A stretch of 64,000 nucleotides of DNA from the NCBI GenBank assembly GCA_003996215.1, contig QJPP01001947.1, forward strand, positions 372,001 through 436,000. The letters are read 5' to 3'. The translations under genes were made by a program, and so were the position numbers. Under the pieces are notes generated by a model, which had not been told where the DNA came from, ran no database searches, and was given only the letters and a program-made list of their open reading frames with translations. Every line of letters begins with the position of its first letter. The stretch's first letter is position 1. This DNA is from Jaltomata sinuosa (taxonomy: Eukaryota > Streptophyta > Magnoliopsida > Solanales > Solanaceae). Positions 54,657 through 64,000 of this stretch are shown in pieces.

Positions 54657-57576
54657 TGTCACGACTCGATTTCTCGGTCATGATGGAACTTACAACCCCC
54701 CAGTAGGCGAACCAATTCTCGTAGCCCAGGACAGTTAGTAATGGGCTACTATCTAACAAATAAGCGGGAGAGTAGTTTAATAAGCAAAAGTAAGGGAACA
54801 AGATGAAGAGAATAGATAACAGGAATATATATATACATATGCAAAATCTAAACCAAACCCCAAGACCTGGTACCATAGTATAGAGCCAGAACTACATATA
54901 AGGAATACAAACGATCCAAAACAACATATACAGATGTCTTCGAATGGTAATAGAGTACATAAAGCAAAAGATAAACTAAGGCTAAGCTCCGATCACCAAG
55001 AGCTCACCCTCAGTCTGAAGTAGTCCCCAATAGATCTCCAAGCATGAATCACAGCGATCTAACGGCGATGGCCCATGCCAGGATCTGCACCAAAAGATGC
55101 AGGGGGTAGGGTGAGCACCAAATGCGAAGCATAAGGTACCCAGTAGGTATCATAGGCTGACTGGGCATATATAAGATAAAAGCATAGTAACAGAATTAAT
55201 AGAAGCAAGTAGTCACATAAATCAACGAAAGGTACACAGGAACTAGCCCAAAGGGAAATCAACAGAACCACATGTGAGGCCAGCAAGCCGAATATATACA
55301 CCATAGGCACAGTTGAAAGTAAGAAATAACGCACCTGGGGTCCTTGCAATAACAGTGTATACATAATAAATTTATGAAAGGGACGGTATACCGGTAACCT
55401 CAAGTGTAAGAAGAGCGAAAGAGTAATGATAGGCATGCTTAGAGATATGAATCAAACTCCATTAATCATATCAATCACAAATCTAGAAACTAACAGTTTA
55501 GCATTAACCAATTTCATACTTATACGTAACAGGGAACAATTCTGTAAGTAAATAGCAAGAGTCTACCTACAGTCCCCCGGCCGCCCATACAACCAAGGAA
55601 CACAAACAAGTGAAAACAAACCATCCGGCATCCCATACTACCAGGGCGTACAATCAACAAACAACAAAGAAGGGTGGAGCCTCAAACAATGAATGATATG
55701 ATGCATGAAGATCTCAAGTGAAATGGTATCTCTGTATGTACCTCCTTCGGTGCCGATCTGGCCCAGCAGGTAGGTTTCATGGAAAGACACTACCGGTATA
55801 CATCTACTCCACCGTATACCCTTCCTCCGTCACACGCAGCCCGCAGCCCCAGGCCCGGATGGCAAGGTCCATGGAGGTCCCTGACCCCATACTAAAACTC
55901 AGTATCAAAACATGTCATCCGGAAGCAAGTCCGGGTTCAAGATAGAGACCCAGTCTCTTATATGCATGCCCAGACCCTGTCCAGGACTAAACTAGTAGGA
56001 AAATGTCTCAATAACCCCTCCAAGGGTGCTCGGGAATAACCTGGTCTAAACAGTAGAAAGTCATCTCAGGTCTCGGTCCGACCGAGGCTAAAATTATCTC
56101 AAGTAGCAAGAAATATCAACTAGCATCCCGGCCCTGCCGAGTCTAGCGTTAATCGTAAAACTGGTGATTTAAATCATAATTTTACTTTCTTTTACTCAAG
56201 AATGTTCACAAGTTAAATCAAACCATTTCTAAATAATTTCCATAAAAAATGGGCCCCCGGGGCCATGCAAAGTTTAGAAAATAGTGTCAGTAGGCCCGAA
56301 GCCAAAACCGTAGTAAAATATGGATAAAACATCTTTATATGCATGGAAATGGGATGATAAAACAAAATAGCTGCCCAGCAGCTCACAATCAACCTATTGA
56401 TCCTGCACAGGTCCACAGCTACTCAGCAAGCATAACCAGCCTAGAAGGATAATTCTATGCCCGGGACTCGCGGACATTCCCAATATCCCACCTTCTATGT
56501 TCCAGAGTCAACAAGGCCTCACAGGACCACAAGGGTAAATAAAATATATCGGCAAGTACTACAAGCATCGGAGGAACAAAAGTAGGCGGCCATGAATAAA
56601 GCGGTCAAGGTATGTGGTACCGACTTAATAAACCCAACCCAAGGATGCCCATTAATACAATTTAATCCTATATATGCGGAGTCTAGGGAAAATAAACCGT
56701 AACTTACCTGTCATCCGATGACAAGATACTAGAATGACAATGTACGAGAAGCTCTGAAATGAAATCAAACTCGAATTTGGGCTTGAATAAGTTGACGTAA
56801 ATAATCGATTTCTTTCGGGGATCAAATAAATTCCAACAAATTTTCTTTCACAAAAATATTTCATGTGCCATACCTATATACGTATATAGTACGGAAGCTA
56901 CACATATGCTGAAGCAATAATGGTTGCATATATGTTGAAGCTACTCTTTTTCTTTTCTTTTATTCTAATCCCCAAAATTAAATGCTACATATATACATAC
57001 ATAAATTGTAAAAAGAATGGTTGGAAGATTGTTGAAAAGATTAGTGGCTATCTAGGTGGCATCATTTAATGAAAATAATTGTTGTGCACTTCTCCACCAC
57101 TTCCACGTGGAAGTGGTTGCATAAGTTCGTGGTAAAATATAAATAACTTTTTGAATATGTCATAATTAATAGAAAATCATATCAAATAAAACCTACTATA
57201 TTATAATAATTATTTTCAACATAACTAAGTTCGCTATCTCCGTTAAAATATTAATAACTTACAAAATTCTTATAAAATAAATACAGATGCAAATGTATCA
57301 TACTAAAAATATTCTTCATAGACATTTAAAATATTTTAGGAAAGCAATAAAAATATAACTTTCTACCACATTCAACTTTTAAATTAAATATTTTCAAATA
57401 CGCACGATTTTGATACTCAGCTTCTAAGACAGGGAATTGATCATAACGACCAATCGAATGGCCAGGGCACCGAACCACCGGTCCCAACAAGCCATAAATG
57501 ACTTGGGGCTGCTACAGGAAAGCTCTAACAGTACAAGAAAAATGAATATGCAGAAATGACCGGAAGAGTCATTACA
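54657..57576 (-). repeat. Element E 5' LTR
   Basis: Minus strand TGTAATGACTCTTCCGG to AGTCGTGACA, 2920 bp. It differs from the 3' LTR by substitutions and a ~43-bp deletion next to the G-box palindrome (near 57117). Consensus donor CAG/GTAAGTT is at 56707 and the stem-loop acceptor GTGCAG at 55085 (1623-bp intron-like segment). Confidence 0.92.
57096..57117. promoter_or_regulatory. Perfect 22-bp palindrome with central G-box (E 5' LTR)
   Basis: The palindrome has ACCACTTCCA as its left end and is centred on CACGTG. The 3' LTR copy at 48987-49012 is a 26-base palindrome with one mismatch. CACGTG is the core bound by plant bZIP and bHLH factors; binding here is inferred. It lies upstream of the TATA-type palindrome. 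Confidence 0.7.
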
Positions 57577-58648
57577 TTCTTTGGCACCATGTTTGACACC
57601 TTTATCTTTTTGGAACCTCTATCTTTGAACCCGTCCTCCCTAATTGCTTAAAAGTAAAATGTAGGCTAAAAGCTTATGTTTCGATGGAAAATGAAATGAA
57701 ATGACAACATAGGCAAAAGCCTAAGTTTGGGGGTGTTGTTTTTAATGTGGAGAAAAAATGTAATGCATTCCAAGTGCAAGGTCGCACCTTATGTGTGAAC
57801 TAAAATTTGCTCCCAAAAGAAAATTTCAATGAGCAAAATGAAAAGAAAAGAATTGGTGCTACCAAGTGAAGGTGTTACAAGAAGGTTGATGATCAAACTT
57901 AAAGGGAAAAGCTTGGGTTGTGTGAGGGAGAAATAAGGCAAAATCAAAGTTCAAAAATGTAAGCGGTGTTAAATAATGATAAGAAAGTGCATTAGGGAGG
58001 TTTAATCACTTAAGCCAAATACAATCCTCACCTTAGCCCTAGACAACATTGCAACCTGTAAGTCCTTTGTGATTTTGTGCTTGGCCACTCAACATTAGTA
58101 GGGATCTACATGAAGGTCACGCCTATGGTTCAATATGTGTGCACTTGAACTTCCTTGAGAGAGTGAGAGTCTTGTCAGTTTTCTTTTAATCTCTTGTATC
58201 ACAAATTCCATGACTGTGAGTGGGATTCCCTCTTGTGGTGACTGGCATCGCGCACTCGAATTGAAACATAAAGTCTTTGTTTAAATTAAGAGGAATGAAT
58301 GAGATAAGTTGTGTGACAAATCTTGAGCCAAACCTTGATGGTCTATGCCAATGACTTGACAAGCTTAGTATTTTATTTTGAATGACAAATTCCCTTGATT
58401 TTTGATTGATAAATTAGGTCCTTTTGAAAAGGTTTTTGAAATGATCAATTGCCTTGATATTGTGGTGGTTCAAATTTAGATGAGCATAGTAGTTGAGTCA
58501 TTTGTTTGAGTCTTTTTGTTTATTATTTTTCTTAGTCTTAGAATAGATTAATCAATTGTGCCTTGATTGGGTTTTAAAGAATAATTCATTCCTTAACTTA
58601 TGAGTACCTTGCTTGAGGACAAGTAATAGTTCAAGTTTGGAGGTTTGA
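57577..58648 (+). other. F 3' non-coding region, right of E
   Basis: No gene seen. It is collinear (inverted) with K 22840-21799. It ends with the purine-rich GGAGGTTTGA immediately before the LTR at 58649, which likely serves as polypurine tract. Confidence 0.72.
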
Positions 58649-60135
58649 TGAGTCGGTAATCTACCAACTCATTGAGTGTTAAATCATGAATTATTGTCAT
58701 GTTTTGATAAGATTTAAAGGTTCTTAGGGCCTTTATTGACATGAATGCAGGTACTCTTGGTTATTAATAGAAAACAAGGAATTGGACCCTAAGAAGCTAA
58801 AAAAGAATTGATGTGTGAAGTGAGAAAAGAAGATGAAGATTCCGCCTTGAGGTGCGGACCTCATGCAACATGTACAACCCTTGGTGCGGTCCACATCTCC
58901 CTCTGCATGAAGGTTCATAATGATTAAAGAATTTGTAAGTGGGTGCGGCACTCATGCGATGCGCACAAGGCTTGGTGTGAACCGCACCCCATTCTGCATG
59001 AAGCTGAAAGCTTGAGCCAAGTCTCAGGTCCACTGAAGCATGGTTGTGCGATGTGCACAACATGACATGTGAAATGCAAATTGCACCGCACAACTCCTGA
59101 TGGGCATTTTTGTTCATCTTTGTATAACGAATGGGGAACTTTCTAAAACCCAATTCAGGAACAATTTTTAATAGTTTTGAATAGTTTTTGAACTCTTAAG
59201 CAAGTTTTCTCGAAAGAGGGAAAGAAATAGGGTTTATATCCATTCTCTAAATCTTGAACCTTGTTACTGTAACTAGACCTTGGATATCGTATTCTAGATT
59301 CAACTAATGAAAAGGAACTTGAATTTCCCTATGGGTATAATTGCTTCTTTTAGCATGACTGGCTAAGTCTCTTTCTCTAGGGATGTGTAGATGATGGGTT
59401 CTTGATAAATGGGTTTGGGTATTGCTTATTTGTATTTATAATTTCTAATATGACATGGGTCTAGTTATTTAATTATGTTTTAACTATAAAATTGGTGGTT
59501 GCAAACATTGATTTAGCTCACTTGATTATAATCTTGCTTGAGAATGGGGTTTATAATTTCAGATATGAAATTGGTAGTGGGTACTTGGGATTTCACTTAG
59601 ATTGAGGCTAGAAATAGCTCAATTCGATGAAAATATCCATTTAAGAGTCTAAGTTAGAAATAGTGTGACCTCCCCAATACTAATATGGTTGGTTTATGCA
59701 TAAACTATGGTCCTTGAACAAAGACCATCGCATAAATAATTGTACGATCCAGAGATTAACAATCATGCTTAAAACCAATGCTACCTATATCATTTGCTAC
59801 CTATATCATTTAGTAGGAATTTGTGCAAGTAAGCAAGTACCTTGACCCGTATTCGAGTCCCATAAAAAATGCATCCCTAGTTGTCCTCTCTCTTGTTACC
59901 CTCGCATTTTTATATTATTGTTTGTTTGAAATTTAAATTGTGATGGATTACCAATTCCCCCTTTTTACTTTATTGTTACTTGAACAATCATTTTTTCGTT
60001 GTGAATTCTTTTCATACAATCTCTATAGCTAAGCATCCATTCCATGTGGGATCGACCCCGACTCCCATAGGGTAATATAAATTTTATTTTGCCCAACAAT
60101 CGATGATACCTCTATCATGGAGAGTACATTTGATA
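58649..60135 (+). repeat. Element F 3' LTR
   Basis: TGAGTCGGTAATCTACC to ...ACATTTGATA. The palindrome cluster is at about 58850-59100 (GTTGTGC-N5-GCACAAC at 59043-59061, GTGCGGTCCAC). A 16-bp tandem duplication GCTACCTATATCATTT lies at 59780-59811 and is absent from the 5' LTR. C LTR resumes at 60141. Confidence 0.86.
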
Positions 60136-60140
60136 GTGAT

Positions 60141-60544
60141 ACTACACTTGCTCTGCTTTTGTTGAGTACAAGGCATATTACGATATCTACTTCAGGACCT
60201 CAGTTGTAAACCAGATGACTTTCAAATTCAAGGGTGAGCTGCATCTTCTGGGATACCATGGATTCTTCAGCTATTTCTAGTCCTTTGTTTTGACTTGGAG
60301 TCTTTTATGTTTGGCGTTGCCTCCCCGTCTTTCAAACTTGAGTAGAATTTTGGTACACGACTTCTATATTCTAGGGGTTTATTTTCCTCAACTTTTCTGT
60401 TTTTAATTTAAGATATGAATCTTGACTTTTAATTATTGAATATTGCTTTAGTTGCTTTGTTTTGGTTAAATGTTGGCTTGGTGAATTGGTTCTCCCATTG
60501 GAAGTTTAGTGTGGGTGTCACTCGTGGTGATTTAGGTCATGACA
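60141..60544 (+). repeat. Element C 3' LTR, second part
   Basis: Matches 13279-13680 of the 5' LTR and ends GATTTAGGTCATGACA. Together with 34618-36376 it makes a full LTR of about 2.16 kb. Confidence 0.88.
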
Positions 60545-60840
60545 GAAGTATATATGAAGTGCAAATAAAATGTGTACCTTATAAAACTGTATAATATATA
60601 TATATATATATATATTGTAAAAAAGTAAAAAAAATGCAGTGTATATAAAAAGTTCATTGATAAAAATATGTGTGTGTGTATAAATATATATATATGTAAA
60701 TATATATGAAAATTTAATATGAAGTTTATATGAAAAATCTACTGATTAAAATGTATATTATGTTATATAAATTGTATAAAAAGTGAATATGAGGTGTATA
60801 AGAAAAATCTACTAATAAAAGTGTATCTGATAGGTATTAA
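60545..60840. repeat. AT-rich degenerate minisatellite with (TA)n
   Basis: Repeated phrase ATGAAGTGTATA...GAAAAATCTACTGATAAAA in about four diverged units of roughly 70-100 bases, with a (TA)n run at 60593-60615 and a (GT)n run near 60670. It directly flanks the right end of C and may be the repeat C inserted into. Confidence 0.75.
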
Positions 60841-61314
60841 GTGACTCCATCATATTGAAGGGGGGGACAAAAAAGGTTTCATGAACCAAAATCCCAAGGG
60901 TTGTGATGACAACTACCCTAACTCAACCATGGTAGGTAAGCATAACTCAGCAAACACAAGCAACTTAAAGATAAAGAATGTAGCGAAAAAACACAGCAGT
61001 TAACCAATAATAACTAAACCAAAGATAAACAAAAAGAAAACCGAACAGTAGACTCCAACAACATCCTAAGACTCAACTATCATGAATACAAGAGTGAATC
61101 TACGTACAAAAGATCCTAACCAAATACTACAACAATGTCTAAGAAAGCAAAGAAAATAGATATAAGTAGTAGAGAAGGCCGGGAAAGACTCCGAATACAG
61201 GAACTCACCACAGGTTCGAAGATATCAAAAAGAACAAACTCTAATTGGAGGGTCCACTTATACTTGAATATGCATCAGAAGGATGCAAAAAAGTAGGGGA
61301 GAGTACAATCCACT
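60841..61314. other. Unclassified sequence, possibly a minus-strand LTR remnant
   Basis: No coding potential. On the minus strand it carries TGCATC-N5-GATGCA (around 61270-61286 plus strand) followed by a GTGAGTTCCTGTATTCGGAG stretch, like the stem-loop and exon-like part of the J and E LTRs. This suggests the U5 end of a chromovirus LTR, but no clear terminus was found. Confidence 0.4.
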
Positions 61315-61795
61315 TGTATAACCGGGTCCGTAGTTATGGGTAAACTTTGCGTGCCAGGTTTCGAGTTAGAAAACTTTCAGGTTTGGGAGTTTGAAATTTT
61401 GGGCTACGCTAGTCTCGAACAATTTCTGAGCTAGGTCTGGTCTAGGGCTATCTGGGTGAGAATTGGGTAATATGTCTTGTGGTGAGATAGTTTTTCCATT
61501 ATCTAAGACATAAAGGAATCCAGGGGACTTGTTAGAAATAAATTTGGCTTAGTAGAACTCCCTGTATCGAGGTTGACGTGAAGGGGATATTCCAAAATAT
61601 CGGGAACTAAGGTGTGTTGTAAAATAGGTACTTTTGGAGAATTTTATGAGTTAATATCCCATTTCAACTTCAATAGCGGTTTACACAGTGCTATCGCAAC
61701 CTCTGCTATGGCAGAAAAATTACTATTATAGCAAAAATCAATGTTGGTCATTATTGCCATAACGGTCGATTCTGCTATGGAGGTACCACTATATA
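61315..61795 (+). repeat. LTR start H, C family, interrupted by G
   Basis: TGTATAACCGGGTCCGTAGTTATGG aligns with the C LTR start; GGCTACGCTAGTCTCG and AAGGTGTGTTGTAAAA match C positions 34700-34930. The CTATAG-type palindrome cluster is at 61670-61795 (TGCTATGGCA). The G LTR begins inside the cluster at 61796, so the rest is outside the window. Confidence 0.72.
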
Positions 61796-63653
61796 TGTAA
61801 TACCCCAGAACTTACAAGACTATACTTACCTTAGAAAACCAAAGGAAATAAAAAATTTCAACTGTGATAAGAACCACGAGTCACTTCCATGAGCCATGGA
61901 ACAGTCCACAAGTCGTGGACTGGACTCGTGGAACAAAGATTAGAGGACTGTTCCTCTGAAGTTCATCCCACGACTTGAGTCAACGAGCCTTACAAGTGTC
62001 CACAGACCGTAGAACTCTTCCATGGAATCCTCCTAGCAGATGACTCACAGGAACCATGATTGGGTTCCATGACCCGTGGAAGTTTCCATGAGTCGTGAGC
62101 CCAACTCGTGGAACCTGTTCCAGTGACTATGTTCTAAGGCCTAAGATACGTCTTTTTACATCGTCTAAGCCTAATTAACTAGTCAAAAACTACCAAACAC
62201 TTTCATTCTCCTAAAACCCATCAGACTTAGAAAGAAAAGAAGAGAAAGAAGCGATAGCTTTCTCTCAAGAACAAGCAGAGTTCTTCATAAAGTTTAGCCC
62301 CAAGAATCTAAGGATTTCTCCGTATTTTTCTTCACCAGGTATGTGGGATTTATAGTTTGTTCCTTTCACCCATTAGGTCCGTAGATTTGAGTCAGTTCTC
62401 TAGTTTCTCCATGAATTGTCTAGGTCCAGGGTTCCTAAATCATATGAATTCATTGTAATTCAGTTGTTATAGCTTCCATGGTACTAGTTACATGTTCTTG
62501 GGAAATTAGCATAGTTTAATGTATAGGACCCAGGAATTCTAGCTGTGTTAATTCCAGTATTTCATAGATTATGCTTGCTAGACAGATTTGTCAGACAATC
62601 ATACTTTAGAATTCAAATGCCATATTTTTCAGTATATGTATATGCATTCTCAGTTAATTATCAGTACTTTGAGCTATCTATTATTTCAGTGCATTATTTC
62701 TTATATTCAGTTGGGAGAGGATGAGGGGATGAAGTCTTAGTTGTTAGTTTACGGTAAGACCTTTAGTAGCAGTCCTCAAGTCCCAGAACTACGGCACCAC
62801 CATAGGTATTAAAGGAGTCAGGTGTAAGACTAGGTTGCACATCCTTGTCCCTTGAGGCATCAATAGTAGCTCTACGTCAGACTTGTTCGTACCCTCAGAA
62901 AGGTATGAACACCCTTCCATCAAGGGTTACAGGTTGGCCCCATAGTTAGCTCAACTTGGTGTATGTCGGTTAATAGTACCTCTCATAGTCAGATTCATGT
63001 TGCCTTGACCATGTACTCATTATTTATTTTAGTATTCAGTTTAATATGGTATATTAATGATTTGTACTTAGTCATTGTATCCAGCCCAACTTTCAGTTAT
63101 ATTTCAGTATGTTGATTTTTATGCTTAGTTCTTTATTGTCCAGTTTAGGTCATATCCTGCATGCTCAGTACATTCAAAGTACTGACGCATACTTTTGTGC
63201 TACATCATTTTATGATGTAGGTTCAGGAACTCAGCATCCAAACTATGCTTAGTTTGACTTCCAGCCCGTACTCAACAGCCTCAGTGGTGAGTCCTCATAG
63301 CTTGAGAGTGATAGACATGCTTTTTTTTCAGTCCTTATCTTTCAGTTTCAAATTTGTTAGAGTTAGCTGGGGGCATGTCCCAACAACTCCTATTAGTTAG
63401 AAGGCTTTCAGACATAGACTAGTTTTCAGCAGTTCTTAGTGTTGTTTTCAATCAGTACTATACCATTTATATACTTCATATATTCATATATTTGGGTTCT
63501 TCTCCATTTCAGTTATTAAATTGTTTTAGCTTTCGCACAGTGCATGTTTTAAAAATTGAACTTGTATAGATATGCCATGTCATGGGTTAGCTTGTGGTCA
63601 CTTGTGACATTAAGCACCGTATTACACCCAGGAGGTAGCCTTCAGGCATGACA
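61796..63653 (+). repeat. Element G 5' LTR (family B)
   Basis: TGTAATACCCCAGAACTT to GCCTTCAGGCATGACA, 1858 bp. Palindrome block at 61865-62120 (CCATG-AGC-CATGG at 61887-61899, CCAC-N5-GTGG at 61906-61918). Donor ACCAG/GTATGT at 62339. Stem-loop CTACATCA-TTT-TGATGTAG ending at acceptor 63220 (882-bp intron-like segment). Confidence 0.92.
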
Positions 63654-63657
63654 AAAA

Positions 63658-63669
63658 TGGTATCAGAGC
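63658..63669 (+). other. Primer binding site of G (tRNA-Met type)
   Basis: TGGTATCAGAGC, four bases after the LTR end; perfect plant initiator tRNA-Met match. It marks 61796-63653 as a 5' LTR. Confidence 0.93.
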
Positions 63670-64000
63670 ATAAGGCTTAAGTGTCCTAGTGTGTCTAAAA
63701 ACTGCGTCAAGTAGAGTCTTCTTCATGGTATCATGCCACAGTCATGCCACTATACCCTAGCAAGGTATACTGGGTCCTCTCGATGGGGCGTATACATTGG
63801 ATTCCATGTAGCTCACATGGTCTATGTCGGTTAGAGGACCTCCCAAAGAAACAGTTTCAAGTTCAGAAATGTATTGACTCTTTGCTCCCAGATTTCAGAC
63901 TTACTACTTGTGATTATGTTTTTAGCTTATGATATTGCATTGAGTCATTAAATTACATATTTTACTATTACCATATGATTTTAGCTTCAAGGTTAGTTTA
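63670..64000 (+). other. Leader of element G
   Basis: TAAGGCTTAAGTGTCCTAGTGTGTC then TCAAGTAGAGTCTTC parallels the leader after the B LTR (7100-7135). No convincing coding domain before the window ends; gag should lie further right. Confidence 0.6.

Larger units (their letters stand above)
46551..57576 (-). mobile_element. Element E: structurally complete chromovirus, minus strand
   Basis: Two long LTRs (54657-57576 and 46551-49512), primer site, gag, protease, RT, RNase H, integrase with chromodomain: 11,026 bp. Flanking TTCTT at 46546-46550 and 57577-57581 is a perfect 5-bp target duplication. The empty site is visible in K (22838-22875). In the ~245 bp compared by eye from 46612/54718 I count 12 differences, about 5%, so it is not very recent. 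Stops in gag and pol make it inactive. Confidence 0.93.
36377..60135 (+). mobile_element. Element F: Athila-type element inserted in the C 3' LTR
   Basis: LTRs at 36377-37841 and 58649-60135, Athila-type primer site, gag start (37968), a gag-tail/protease remnant (40616-42051), post-pol region, extra ORF (43879-45605) and 3' region. No RT, RNase H or integrase of its own: the protease remnant runs directly to the post-pol phrase at 42075-42115. It contains insertions I (38051-40615) and E (46551-57576). Flanking C LTR sequence rejoins across it. Confidence 0.87.
13003..60544 (+). mobile_element. Element C: chromovirus spread over 47.5 kb by nested insertions
   Basis: C consists of a truncated 5' LTR (13003-13680), primer site (13685), gag, protease, RT, RNase H (to 17449), integrase continuing at 33219-34560, and a 3' LTR in two parts (34618-36376 and 60141-60544). 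Element D splits the integrase region and element F splits the 3' LTR. Reading through both gaps restores collinear chromovirus sequence. The first ~1.48 kb of the 5' LTR is missing because element J abuts it at 13002. The right end is GGTCATGACA at 60544. Confidence 0.88.

Noticed and set aside
63744..63932. 62-codon frame after the G primer site as gag start
   Set aside because: No gag similarity; by comparison with C, gag should begin several hundred bases further right.

Overview
The window is repetitive plant DNA. It is built almost entirely from decayed, nested Ty3/Gypsy LTR retrotransposons. I see no host single-copy gene, rRNA, tRNA or CRISPR array. The mix of chromoviruses (integrase with a C-terminal chromodomain, initiator tRNA-Met primer site TGGTATCAGAGC) and Athila-type elements (primer site TGGCACCGTTGCC, an extra plant-transposon-type ORF) and the LTR sequences look like a large Solanaceae genome in heterochromatin. 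The family is an inference and the genus cannot be read from the sequence.

Layout. 1-4178: minus-strand chromovirus gag-pol remnant (A). 4426-13002: a composite of an LTR starting TGTAACACCCC (family B), leader sequence, the integrase tail of another chromovirus (J) and the J 3' LTR. About 2.03 kb of it is tandemly duplicated (6154-8183 and 8184-10235). 13003-60544: one plus-strand chromovirus (C) stretched over more than 47 kb by insertions. Its pol is split at about 17450/33219 by an Athila-type element D (17450-33218), which contains a minus-strand Athila relative K (20357-29571). Its 3' LTR is split at 36376/60141 by another Athila-type element F (36377-60135). F in turn holds a 3'-end fragment of a family-B chromovirus (I, 38051-40615) and a structurally complete but mutated minus-strand chromovirus E (46551-57576; two ~2.9 kb LTRs, tRNA-Met primer site, 5-bp target duplication TTCTT). 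60545-61314 is AT-rich repeat plus unclassified sequence. 61315-61795 is a C-family LTR start (H) interrupted by the 5' LTR of another family-B element (G, 61796-63653, primer site at 63658), whose body leaves the window.

Coding state. Gag, protease, RT, RNase H and integrase can all be recognised somewhere, but nearly every reading frame carries stops or frameshifts; many of the stops fit C-to-T or G-to-A change. The longest open frame is the 396-codon integrase plus chromodomain of E. The Athila-type elements D, F and K keep gag and, in F and K, a downstream extra ORF, but none shows RT or integrase, so they look non-autonomous.

Main signals beyond ordinary annotation. (1) The upstream part of every LTR family here carries a cluster of short perfect or near-perfect palindromes with a different word in each family, including a 26-bp perfect palindrome in a ~95-bp tandem array and a G-box palindrome. 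(2) Chromovirus LTRs share a good 5' splice donor and, about 365-460 bp before the LTR end, a stem-loop that closes on an AG acceptor, suggesting an intron inside the LTR. (3) F and K carry palindrome blocks, a TATA-like or CT-rich leader and an acceptor in front of the extra ORF, as if the LTR control region had an internal counterpart.
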